Shown here one piece after another: positions 55,171-64,000 of a DNA stretch of 64,000 nucleotides. Every line of letters starts with the position of its first letter. Within the stretch, counting starts at the first letter, position 1. The translations under genes and the position numbers were made by a program. A model generated the notes under the pieces. That model worked only from the letters and a program-made list of their open reading frames with translations. It searched no databases and had not been told where the DNA came from. The DNA is taken from assembly GCF_000485595.1 (NCBI RefSeq), contig NW_014577189.1, forward strand, positions 377,572 through 441,571, given 5' to 3'. Source of the DNA: Priapulus caudatus. Its lineage: Eukaryota > Priapulida > Priapulimorpha > Priapulimorphida > Priapulidae.

Positions 55171-56890
55171 ACTCATAACGGCCCTACGCATATCAGTAAT
55201 GGGAGCTTCTCAGTTGGCTATGCCCGCTGTCATGGGTACCGCGACGCACCCTGCAGCTTTCTGCCTCGAAAAGGAATTGGACACTGCACGGAAATTTTAA
55301 TGGAAAAGACAAGCAATGCACCTTTCACACGGATTAGGCTTTTGGCTCGTACGTGGCACGTTTTAAAAACACTGGCCACAACTGTCACTATTTTATTTCG
55401 AATTCCAACAGACATTTTGTGCTGATGTGACAGAAGTATTTAACAATATCTGAGAATTATCCTTCCCAGTACTGCGGTAACCTCCCCCTGTCCCCTATCC
55501 AGGGTTGCTTTCAGAGATCGGCTTATACATGGTACTTGCTGCGAATGTAATCTGTGGATGCATGCCTGCGTCAGGTCGTTGCATTTATCTGCGCTGTTAA
55601 TTGACTACTATACTAGGCTGAACTCTGCCTCTGTATTCATGCATCGTCATGGCTACATCGCTCTACGAGGCAAGCTGTTGCTACCGCGGCATGTTTCTTA
55701 TTGTTTACGACTTGAACAAACGTGCGTATTCGTACTTGTATACGACATTGTAAATTGTGGTTAGGAAGGGCACCTTACTTGGGTTGTCTCACTACCTGCG
55801 TACATCTGCGCATGCATGCTCGCACGCAATTACAGTACACGGGATATACGCACGCGACTAAGCGCACGTATGCACGCACGCATGCACGCATGCATGTACT
55901 CCACAAACGTGTGCGCGCTCACGCATTGCTCTCGGCGTAGAAGCTTGTAGATGCATGCTACCCTAACTAATTTTTCCATTAATGCTAAAGTGTGTAAAAT
56001 GCAAATGCTAATTGTGGAATGAAAAGGTTATTCATCGATAATGGTGTGAGCACAGTTCATATTCGTATATATACCCATCGTACGTACCCATACTTGGCTA
56101 TAATGCTATACAATGACTATTATCCATACTACATGTCCGAGCCTTTGATACTTGCTGTACCTGAGGTTTGACAGAAGGAGTCTTGCCTTGACCCTGAAAT
56201 TGTGTAGTGGAACTTAGTAACGCCTTTTCCTATCTCCGTTTTAGTGTTTACAATGTCGCTTTTTGCCAAACATCGCAGACAGTGCAATAGCGTAGCTGTG
56301 GTCACAGCGCGGGAGCGGGCGGTCATACCTGTATGATTGTATAGGTGGCTACAATTAATCTGTCGCTGTCACTAAAGTATCCGGCTGTGACGTTAGCTGG
56401 CCGGGTATCCTCGATTGGGCGTTTAAATATATCCGCGGGTGGTGCGTGCGTTGCTATTATTTATACTGCTGCTGCTGCTGGTGATAGACGGTGAGTGGGA
56501 TTCCGTGTTACTGTCATCTATGGCGTCATCTATCGCTATTACTGGCGTCTAGAGCGCTCGCTCTGCGACGCGTGTAATAGAGCCGGCAGCGGGAGCTAGG
56601 TTTACGGTAAACGCCTCTCGTTTCCGCACGAACACGAACACAGATATGTATGCGTGGCATCATCCAGGTTGCTTAATCGTTAGTCTATATGGGTGCAGTG
56701 CTTGCCAACTGACCGCAATGGCGCCACTAGTATGCTTACCAGTGGCACTAACCCGCACAAGCACTACGCTACCCAGTGCGGTATACGGTGCATTTAGCGT
56801 GAGTTGAGCATGCGCGTCGAGCCCGACAGCTCGGCGTATGAGAGCGTGAACTGTGACGTCACCGCGCGGCAGAGTTTGACCCGCGTCTTA
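55171..56890 (+). other. Probable CLASP 3'UTR and downstream DNA
   Basis: No ORF of known family. A run of gcacgcatgcacgcatgcatg near 55870-55895 is a short microsatellite. (GCT)n at 56462-56476. Confidence 0.4.
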
Positions 56891-57094
56891 AGGCCGCCGC
56901 ACACCAGCCGATTTTTCACGCGATTTGATCGGCCCGATAGAAATCAGCCGATATCGGGTAGGTGTGCGCGTTCATTTGTAGACGATTTTATTTTTATCGG
57001 GTGATCGTTCCAAATCAAACATGTTTGATTTTGAACCGATGAGCCGATGAGCCGATTTTACAAACGATGAAGCGATGTAGGTGTGCGGCGGCCT
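56891..57094. mobile_element. 204-bp MITE, PIF/Harbinger-like
   Basis: AGGCCGCCGCACACC at the left is perfectly inverted as GGTGTGCGGCGGCCT at the right. TTA flanks both ends (56888-56890 and 57095-57097), the 3-bp target typical of PIF/Harbinger elements. The interior repeats gccgat motifs and has no coding capacity. Confidence 0.85.
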
Positions 57095-57825
57095 TTACCG
57101 GAATGCAGCCTCTGAACGTCTTCTCTTTCCCCTGTCTGTTCGGCTCTTTCCCGGCATCCTGACTGGATTGTGGGTCCAGACGCCACTGCGTCAGTGTGCG
57201 GCACCGTCGCCGACTGCAGATCAGAGATGGAGCCGACAGGTTCTGATTAATGTTTCGGGAGAGTCGGCATGCATGGATGGTTAATATGAGTGTTGCGCAA
57301 GCAAATGTGTTCTTTGGTTGTGTGCGGGGGAGAGGGCATTCGCGTTGTGAGCCAGGTTGACTAGTTGTGGAATTTTAGAGTATATGTGTATAAGCAGACG
57401 CCAATAACGTCGCGTTCGAACGCTAACGCTGGTTTGTAGTTGTCATTGGACTCGACTGGTTGTTCGGGTGATACATTGCCGTATTGATGCGTTATTCTTC
57501 CTGCGATAGCAATGCCGAGATATACATGCATGCGTCTTTAGCAGTTATTCATTGCATCCGTGTCGTCTTCGTATGCCATATAGCGAGAGAAGGAGAAAGA
57601 AAATCGGCACCTCTGGCGTACCGACGTGTTTGGGATGTCGTAGCCAGGTGTTGGCGCTTGGCGCGTAGAACGATAGATCGCAGTGTGTCGGTGGTTCATG
57701 GCGGCAACGAGATTACGCGGCGCTGTCACGTGACCTTCACTTTCACCTTTATTGGTGTTTCATCGAGATGTCAGAACATAGTATCGTTTTACCAGATCGC
57801 AGGGCTGAGAAGCTGGTTGTGGCTG

Positions 57826-57826
57826 C

Positions 57827-57874
<48 letters not shown>

Positions 57875-57890
57875 TGTCGTTGTCGTGTGC
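57826..57890. repeat. (CATCGT)n microsatellite
   Basis: catcgtcatcgtcatcgtca run drifting to cgttgtcgttgtcgtg. If the polyadenylation site at 57966 is used, it lies in the CLASP 3'UTR. Confidence 0.95.
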
Positions 57891-57965
57891 ATGTTGTACG
57901 TGTCACGGCTACTTTTATTAACGTGTACAGAATTTTTTGCGTTTCACATTTTTAAGCTTTTTGTA

Positions 57966-57971
57966 AATAAA
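57966..57971 (+). terminator. Candidate polyadenylation signal for CLASP
   Basis: AATAAA, followed about 20-40 nt later by a GT-rich stretch (gagttctcgtgttcgttgttgg). It is the first canonical AATAAA I found after the stop codon and would give a 3'UTR of about 2.8 kb. No transcript evidence is available. Confidence 0.3.
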
Positions 57972-59126
57972 ATTAGGAAATTTTTGATGAGTTCTCGTGT
58001 TCGTTGTTGGAGATGCAATGGCGTACATGCGCTTCTATGAAAGTTCGTGGTTTTTCAAGGAGAGGAAGAGTGCTCCTCGAAACGTGTGCTATATTCCGAG
58101 CGTGGTAGTCACTCAAAGAACGCGAAAGGTGCAAATGCTGGATTGACGTTGAGGGCTCGGCCTCTTTGACTTATTCGAATGTGAAGCATTGTTTATCGTT
58201 TTAAAGCGACCCAGCTTGGAACTTTCTTTACTACTATAGTGTATAATTCGCTGTATCACATGTCTGTATATGAACGTAGTATCGTAGACCAGCTAAAACT
58301 CTGTACGCTGCTGTAGTAAGCAGCAGCCTGGCGTCCGTCGCTCGGGCTTCATCACTCTTTCTCGCTACGCGCGCTGAGCCAGCATGGAGCGTTGAGCGTG
58401 TGTTGACAGTAAGAGGGTCTGCCATAGGTCTGTAGTCTGCGATAGGCGATATAACGCGGGTGATGTAGGCGCACGTGAGCATCGCGTCCATTTCGTTCGT
58501 CCGGGATGCATTCGCGCGCGCGAAAAAGGTGGTTTATCGCGGCTCGAGTTTTTAACGCGTACGTCTCTCGTGCGTCACGCGTGTTCCATGTGTGTTTCGC
58601 GCATGTGCTTCATATGTCGCCGGCAAATCATGGCGTCGTCTCTGTTGTGGTTATTAATCTCGAGAAACTGACGCTAGCGCCGGTGATAACGCGGCTCATA
58701 TTTAACCGTCGTTTTCCGAAAATACATATACACCCGATAAATACACACTGTTCTTCGATTCTTAGTAGGTGAATGAACCTACTTGGGAAATATTGCACCG
58801 TGCTATTATGATTAAGGTGGTGGTCCGAAGGAGGGAAGAAATAGAGGGGGAGAGGAGAAGGGGTAGGTATAGGTAGATACATCATGTCAGTCAGTCACTT
58901 GTGAATTGTGTATACATGCTCGGTACTGTTTGCTTAATACTTGTATTAAACTATTGTCATGCCAATTTTAATTTTTGCATGTGTATGCTAAATTGCTGTA
59001 CTTTACTCTCGGATATGTTTGTGTAACTATGTTATTAAACTGCTATTTAAAAACGGAATTGGTGTTTTTAACTCTCTTTACTCTCCTAAATGGTCGTACG
59101 TTTGTTATCCTAATGCGGGTTACGAG

Positions 59127-59165
59127 GCCGCCGTAACGTAATGTAACGTAATGTAACGTAACGTT
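59127..59165. repeat. Short (GTAACGTAAT)n repeat
   Basis: gtaacgtaatgtaacgtaat and similar, ending in the palindrome gtaacgttatg. Confidence 0.8.
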
Positions 59166-59564
59166 ATGTTCAAATCCATAATTAACGCTGAATTCATGGA
59201 ACTCGAGGTGGCATGAGGATAAAATTTCCTTTCAGCACACCATTTTGGAAATCCTGCTCTATTGTAAACATGTAAATTTTTGAAAATCTCGTTGTTTTGG
59301 CAGGTTACGCACAAAGATCTGACGCTGAAATCCCTGCTAATTATAATGTAAGCGAGTAAAGAGCAACCTTTACCAGTGAAGCATTACTAATACGCTGTAC
59401 ATGGTTGTGCGCCTATTTCGGCAAAAAGGTTCACACTAGTATAGCGTGGAAATACAGGAATTGGGAAGAAAATGAGCAAGAAAAGATGGAGAATGGAATA
59501 CCGTCGCTAGTCGCACAGACTTTATAATGATTCTTACAAATACACGCAATCGTAATCTCATATC

Positions 59565-59602
59565 ATCAGGAGTCTATCAATCAATATTGATAGACTCCTG
59601 AT
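59565..59602. other. Perfect 17-bp hairpin
   Basis: ATCAGGAGTCTATCAAT (59565-59581) and ATTGATAGACTCCTGAT (59586-59602) with a 4-nt loop. Two copies of a nearby cattagcag motif follow. Role unknown. Confidence 0.8.
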
Positions 59603-60211
59603 ATCATTAGCAGACTATTTATTATGAGAAAAATGTCATTAGCAGTCTGTAGATAAAATACATTCGTAGCATTCAATGTTGTGACGACTTAAAACTGCTT
59701 AGATGTTCTTACCCGAAATTTGAATAATAGCAATCACATAATACTGATGTAAACAACAAGCAAAACGAGCTAATAACTTCACAACACGTCAACAATTATC
59801 CATATATAACCATATATAACTATATATCCATATATAACCACCAATAGAAGGTAAATGCATTAGGCATACAGAACTATTCTCCTATATACACTATACACTA
59901 TAAACTTAATGACGAGACTGTTATGGCGTCGTACATCACGCTCGCACTTACACTAAACCATTTATCAATTGTCAATAACATTTAACATGCAGTTGTCACA
60001 ACATAAACTGTTAGCTTCGTTAACTCGTAGCGTTACGACGTTGCTGACAGCCAGTTCTGTCTCTACACAAGTAGCCATAACATGCTGCCTAACACGTACA
60101 CCACAATTGCTACGCGTTGATCTACCATGATCACGACATACTTATTCGACTTATATATAGATCACTTAACACATGGTTCTCCAGAAGTCCTTTGTTAACA
60201 GTCAACAACTC

Positions 60212-60775
60212 CATGTTTAACCCTCCTCTTGAGGGTCAAAAGGTTATCAGACACTTACTCTTCGCACGTCAGCGGAAAGTAGATTTCATGGTCCTTTCAA
60301 TAAAGTGATAAAAACGGTAGGTCAGTGCTGAAACAAAAAAGTTTTGCACTCGGTTCGTTAGACCATGTCCTCAGAAAATGTCTGATATCTGACCTTTCCC
60401 CCACTGCCCTTTGACCTGTGACCTCCAATTTCGCACTGGTGATGGGTTTCCTCCCCATCACACTATACACCGAATATTAAGAGCGTAGGTAGACGTTGAG
60501 ATTTGTGCCGCAATTCCGTATTTCCTCCTATACCGTAAGTTAAGGGGGAAATATTCCCCCTCCATTGACACATCTCGACCTTTGACCCTTCATCCCCAAA
60601 TTCGACATCCCGAGTCCTTTTCGCGACCCCCCCCCCCGACGTCCCGAATATCAAGACCGTACGTGGAGCGGTTAAGATTTGTGCCAAACTGTTGACGCAC
60701 AGACGGACGCACGAACGGACGGACAATCATGCGGTTCTACAAGCTGCATCTGACTTCGTCAGCTGAGCTAAAAAG
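60212..60775. repeat. Dispersed repeat E, inverted copy
   Basis: Reverse complement of 40885-41480 with scattered differences (catgtttaaccctcctcttg at its start, caatcatgcggttctacaag near its end). Confidence 0.8.
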
Positions 60776-61282
60776 TAGCCGATTAAAATTACTACCATCG
60801 TTGGATGTGACGTGTACAGCAAACAGGTAGAAAATCTCGCTGTGATGTAACAGTCCTGTGTGGATCGCGCCACGCGAAGGTATAAAATCTTTTCTTGACC
60901 ATTTACAGGAAGAGAATGATGACCTCCAATATAAGCACGCACGCACACATACGCACATTAATTATAAAAAATACACGCAGTTTCCCATATATTTTGGGAA
61001 AGTGGCGATATGTATGAGAGGCTTGCAATTGGATGCTTGAAAATCTATACAGTAAATTGTTACTTTCTAACTCTAGTGTGACCATACAAGGTTATATATA
61101 AACAAGCCAAAGCTACCAGATTTCTTAATGGTTGAATCTCTATATACTATGACCCTTCTCCATTGCCATGTAAGGTAATTTATGATGTGTGGTCCGGGAT
61201 CCTTGGATTGTGCGTCTATGGGACAGGATGATGACCATGGATGTTTTGGAGCTAGGTGTACGCAGAACTATCCAGAATGAAG

Positions 61283-61472
61283 GTTAATAACGCTGAAGGG
61301 GTCGTTGTCGTATATATGTAGTACCCGAGGTGTCGGCGAGTATGTCGCCTACGCCTACTCCCTAACCCTAACACCCTAACCCTAACCATATCAGATAGTT
61401 ACCTCGGGTACATATTATACGCCATCGACAACGACATCGACAACGACAACGACCCTTCGTGCGTTAAATAAC
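61283..61472. mobile_element. Imperfect hairpin with telomere-like loop
   Basis: gttaataacgctgaaggggt and cgttgtcg (61283-61310) pair with cgacaacgacccttcgtgcg and ttaaataac (about 61444-61472); GTACCCGAGGT (61321-61331) pairs with ACCTCGGGTAC (61401-61411). The loop holds CCCTAA-type units and, at 61374-61403, a 30-nt segment identical to 63852-63881. Confidence 0.6.
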
Positions 61473-63777
61473 ACAACCTAATATTACGACAAAGAAGAAA
61501 ACACGTTCTGCACTCGGGATATAGCAAGGTTTTGTGATCACAGATTACACTAGTGCTCGATGTAACTGGCTTAATAATAACGTTTCAAAGCTTACAAAAA
61601 TAGAATTTCCAACTGTTAACAAGCTACATACTAATCAGGTTTCTTTTCGTGCTTGTCGTAAATGGTGCAGTTTTATAGAAAATCTTAAAAAACTTATGTA
61701 TGTATAGGTTCATTCCAGCAGTGATATATTTTTGATGAAATTGATAATTACCTGGCTTGGTTAGTGAGCTTGCCTGAAAGATCCAATGCTCATATTTGTC
61801 CTAACACGTGGATCTGCTAACTTGTTGCAAGCAGGAGACAGTAGGCCTACAGCTTTTGCTTCATTCTTTTGCACACTAATTGTAACATTAAGGATACTCT
61901 CAAGGTTTTAGGAAAATTTTACCGATTTTTCATTTTCAACTTTATTCGATTGCTAACACAATTTGCCACCTGTGTACATGCTCATTTCTCCATATAAGGG
62001 TACATGTGAACTGTCAGAGCGTTTTGCTTGCCCGCGTACATGTGTAGTGAGCCGCGGCTGACGTCAGAAAAACGCTGATTTCTCCGTTCCAATTTCTGAC
62101 TTAGTAGTCGATGTATAAATGGATATTTCTCTGTGATTACAACTCGGAATAATTTAATTTTACACTCGTTTTAATGGTAACATATTGCTGTAAAAAAGTG
62201 CGTCAGGGATTGTTATTAAGTGCCGTATTTTATGAGTTATCTCTCTTTATTCGCAAAAATTTTAAATTCAAACGTGCGACTTGAATTTTAGGCCGTTTTT
62301 TTAATTTTTCTCGGTAAATATGAAACTTAAAGAAAAATCCTGATGCACTATTTTGGTACATATTGTGCTTAACATGTGGCGAAAATTTTGTATCCTCACT
62401 CTTTCTGGTAATTGAGAAATATCCCAAATACCATTCTTACATTAAAAATTAAAAATTTTTGTGGTAACATAATTAGGTGCTGGAAATTTCATTAATTTTT
62501 TTACCTTGAGCATAGAGATATATCTCCTCTATAAATAAAACAAGTGATTGATTCGATTCATTCGTCAATAAACGTTTAATCTTCATTAGAGCAATACCTG
62601 TGCAAAAGATTGAGAGTATCCTTAAACAAACTATGCGCAGATAAGTGAACGAATTTTTAGGTGGGTGTTCTTGAGCTCATTCTTGATACCATCTTTGTAT
62701 TGTACCATTCATTATTGTATCCCGAACTTTCGATAATGGCATTTGTGCCCGATGGTATACACACCAAATATAGTAACACTCCTTGCATGGGCAGCTACTC
62801 CACAATAATTTGCTCTGGCAGCCATTGACCGAAATAGACTACTGAGCCAATAACCATATAAGGCAGCATATAGCAAATAGACCGAGACCATTTTTGTTAA
62901 TCAATACAAAATATGTTTTACTTACTCTATACGCATCTATATCTATAAAACGATGCTCAGTGACAACATTTCTACACTATTATAAGAAAATGGATAAAAC
63001 TGCACTAACATTATATTGCCGTATAATTAGTGCAAAGTTACTAACCATTTCCACATTTTATTGTAGACGTGTTTGTCTAAAAATATTAGCGTACCTGGCA
63101 CAGGGTAAAAATAACCTAAAAATCACATTAATTTAGCACAAACTGGTTATTTACACATAAGCAACCCTCGGCTCCCAGGCATAAATATGGAAAACGTATT
63201 ATAACATAGTATAAAGCTTTAACAACAGTAAATAGAAATAAAATATTCTACACACTACACTATCGCAATGTGGTGAAACAGCATATCAGTAACACTGAAA
63301 CAGATTTTTCATACACTATCGCACTATCATACATTTTAGTTCCCTATTATCTACTCCTGATACATACTCATCTAACATGGTTCATTTTCAGATTGCATCC
63401 ACAAATATCGAATAAACCTAAAAAAACTGCTCTACCTAAAATTCAACTGTTAAACAACCGTCATCGCCACCTTGACATGTCTCAGTTCATTTGAACTATC
63501 TATATATGCGCCTATAACTGACAGTACGTGTGGATAGGAGATTATTTGCCACTGATTAACTGTACGTTACACCAGCTCAAATAGCGCATTACATACAGAA
63601 ACATGAATAGGTACAATCACTGCGATATAACAAATAAAATAACATATCCATTTTAAAATCATTAACCAGAATCCTAAAATGCAATTTTTAACAAGCTATT
63701 TCTGCATTGCTTTGTTGTCCCATAAATACTTCTATGGTCAACTTTTGGTTAAAACTTTCTACCCAGTCAGCGTAAGT
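61473..63777. other. AT-rich intergenic DNA
   Basis: No gene, element ends or extended repeats recognised on either strand. Confidence 0.5.
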
Positions 63778-63795
63778 CCACAGTAAGGCCCGTAG

Positions 63796-63941
63796 GGTCT
63801 ATGTCTCCCTGACCTCTGTTTGACCTGGCTCGTTTAGCTATTTCTGACTAACCCTAACCCTAACCATATCAGATAGTTACCAGGGTTAGTCAGAAATAGC
63901 TAAACGAGCCAGGTCAAACAGAGGTCAGGGAGACATAGACC
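63796..63941. mobile_element. Perfect 60-bp inverted repeat with telomere-like loop
   Basis: The arms 63796-63855 and 63882-63941 (ggtctatgtctccctgacct ... agctatttctgactaaccct) are perfect inverted copies around a 26-nt spacer. CCACAGTAAG occurs at 63778-63787 and 63949-63958, flanking the structure as a possible target duplication. No ORF. Confidence 0.85.
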
Positions 63942-64000
63942 TTATCTGCCACAGTAAGTAACTACCGCATGCATATAAAGTACTGTGCTAACCATCATAA

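Overview
The window is animal nuclear DNA. It carries a spliced gene with dozens of GT-AG introns, AT-rich introns full of microsatellites, minisatellites, MITEs and decayed transposons, and GC-richer exons. A bilaterian invertebrate is indicated; a lophotrochozoan is plausible, but the sequence alone does not prove it. Two N runs (21565-21866 and 42857-42866) show it is a draft assembly.

One gene dominates. From 1725 to 55170 on the + strand I can assemble 32 exons that join in frame (3,930 nt after the first split codon, 1,309 residues plus stop). They encode a CLASP (CLIP-associating protein; Orbit/MAST family), the microtubule plus-end rescue factor. The N-terminal TOG1 exons lie upstream of the window. 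Present in order are: a Ser-rich linker (1725-5501), TOG2 (8097-11842), a Ser/Arg-rich EB-binding linker with an SxIP motif (12731-19174), TOG3 (20868-45144), a second linker with another SxIP motif (45698-50186), the C-terminal TOG-like/CLIP-interacting domain (50618-51988), and the short conserved tail exon (55096-55170). Several linker exons are very small and phase-symmetric (15, 30, 42, 69, 75 nt), as expected for cassette exons.

The 21.5-kb intron inside TOG3 (20972-42518) is a repeat nest. It holds three copies of a minus-strand gene fragment (signal peptide, PAN/Apple domain, F5/8-type-C domain), duplicated 1.5-kb and smaller blocks, several minisatellites, and a 5.7-kb DNA-transposon-like element (about 24912-30601) with long inverted repeats and a broken minus-strand ORF. 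Parts of this intron (34.6-37.2, 38.7-40.4 and 42.0-42.3 kb) look like error-rich copies of cleaner blocks nearby.

The most unusual signal is in the last CLASP intron. The frame of exon 51872-51988 stays open through its donor for 152 codons and runs into a 51-bp (17-codon) tandem array. The first units differ in DNA but keep the same acidic amino-acid pattern, which suggests an alternative repeat-bearing C-terminus. Other items are a triplicated splice donor at 45961/46010/46059, a triplicated acceptor-side repeat at 12.46-12.74 kb, several MITEs, and two large hairpins (61.3 and 63.8 kb) with unrelated arms but an identical 30-nt telomere-like loop segment. From 55171 to the end I see 3'UTR-like and intergenic DNA with repeats and no further recognisable gene.
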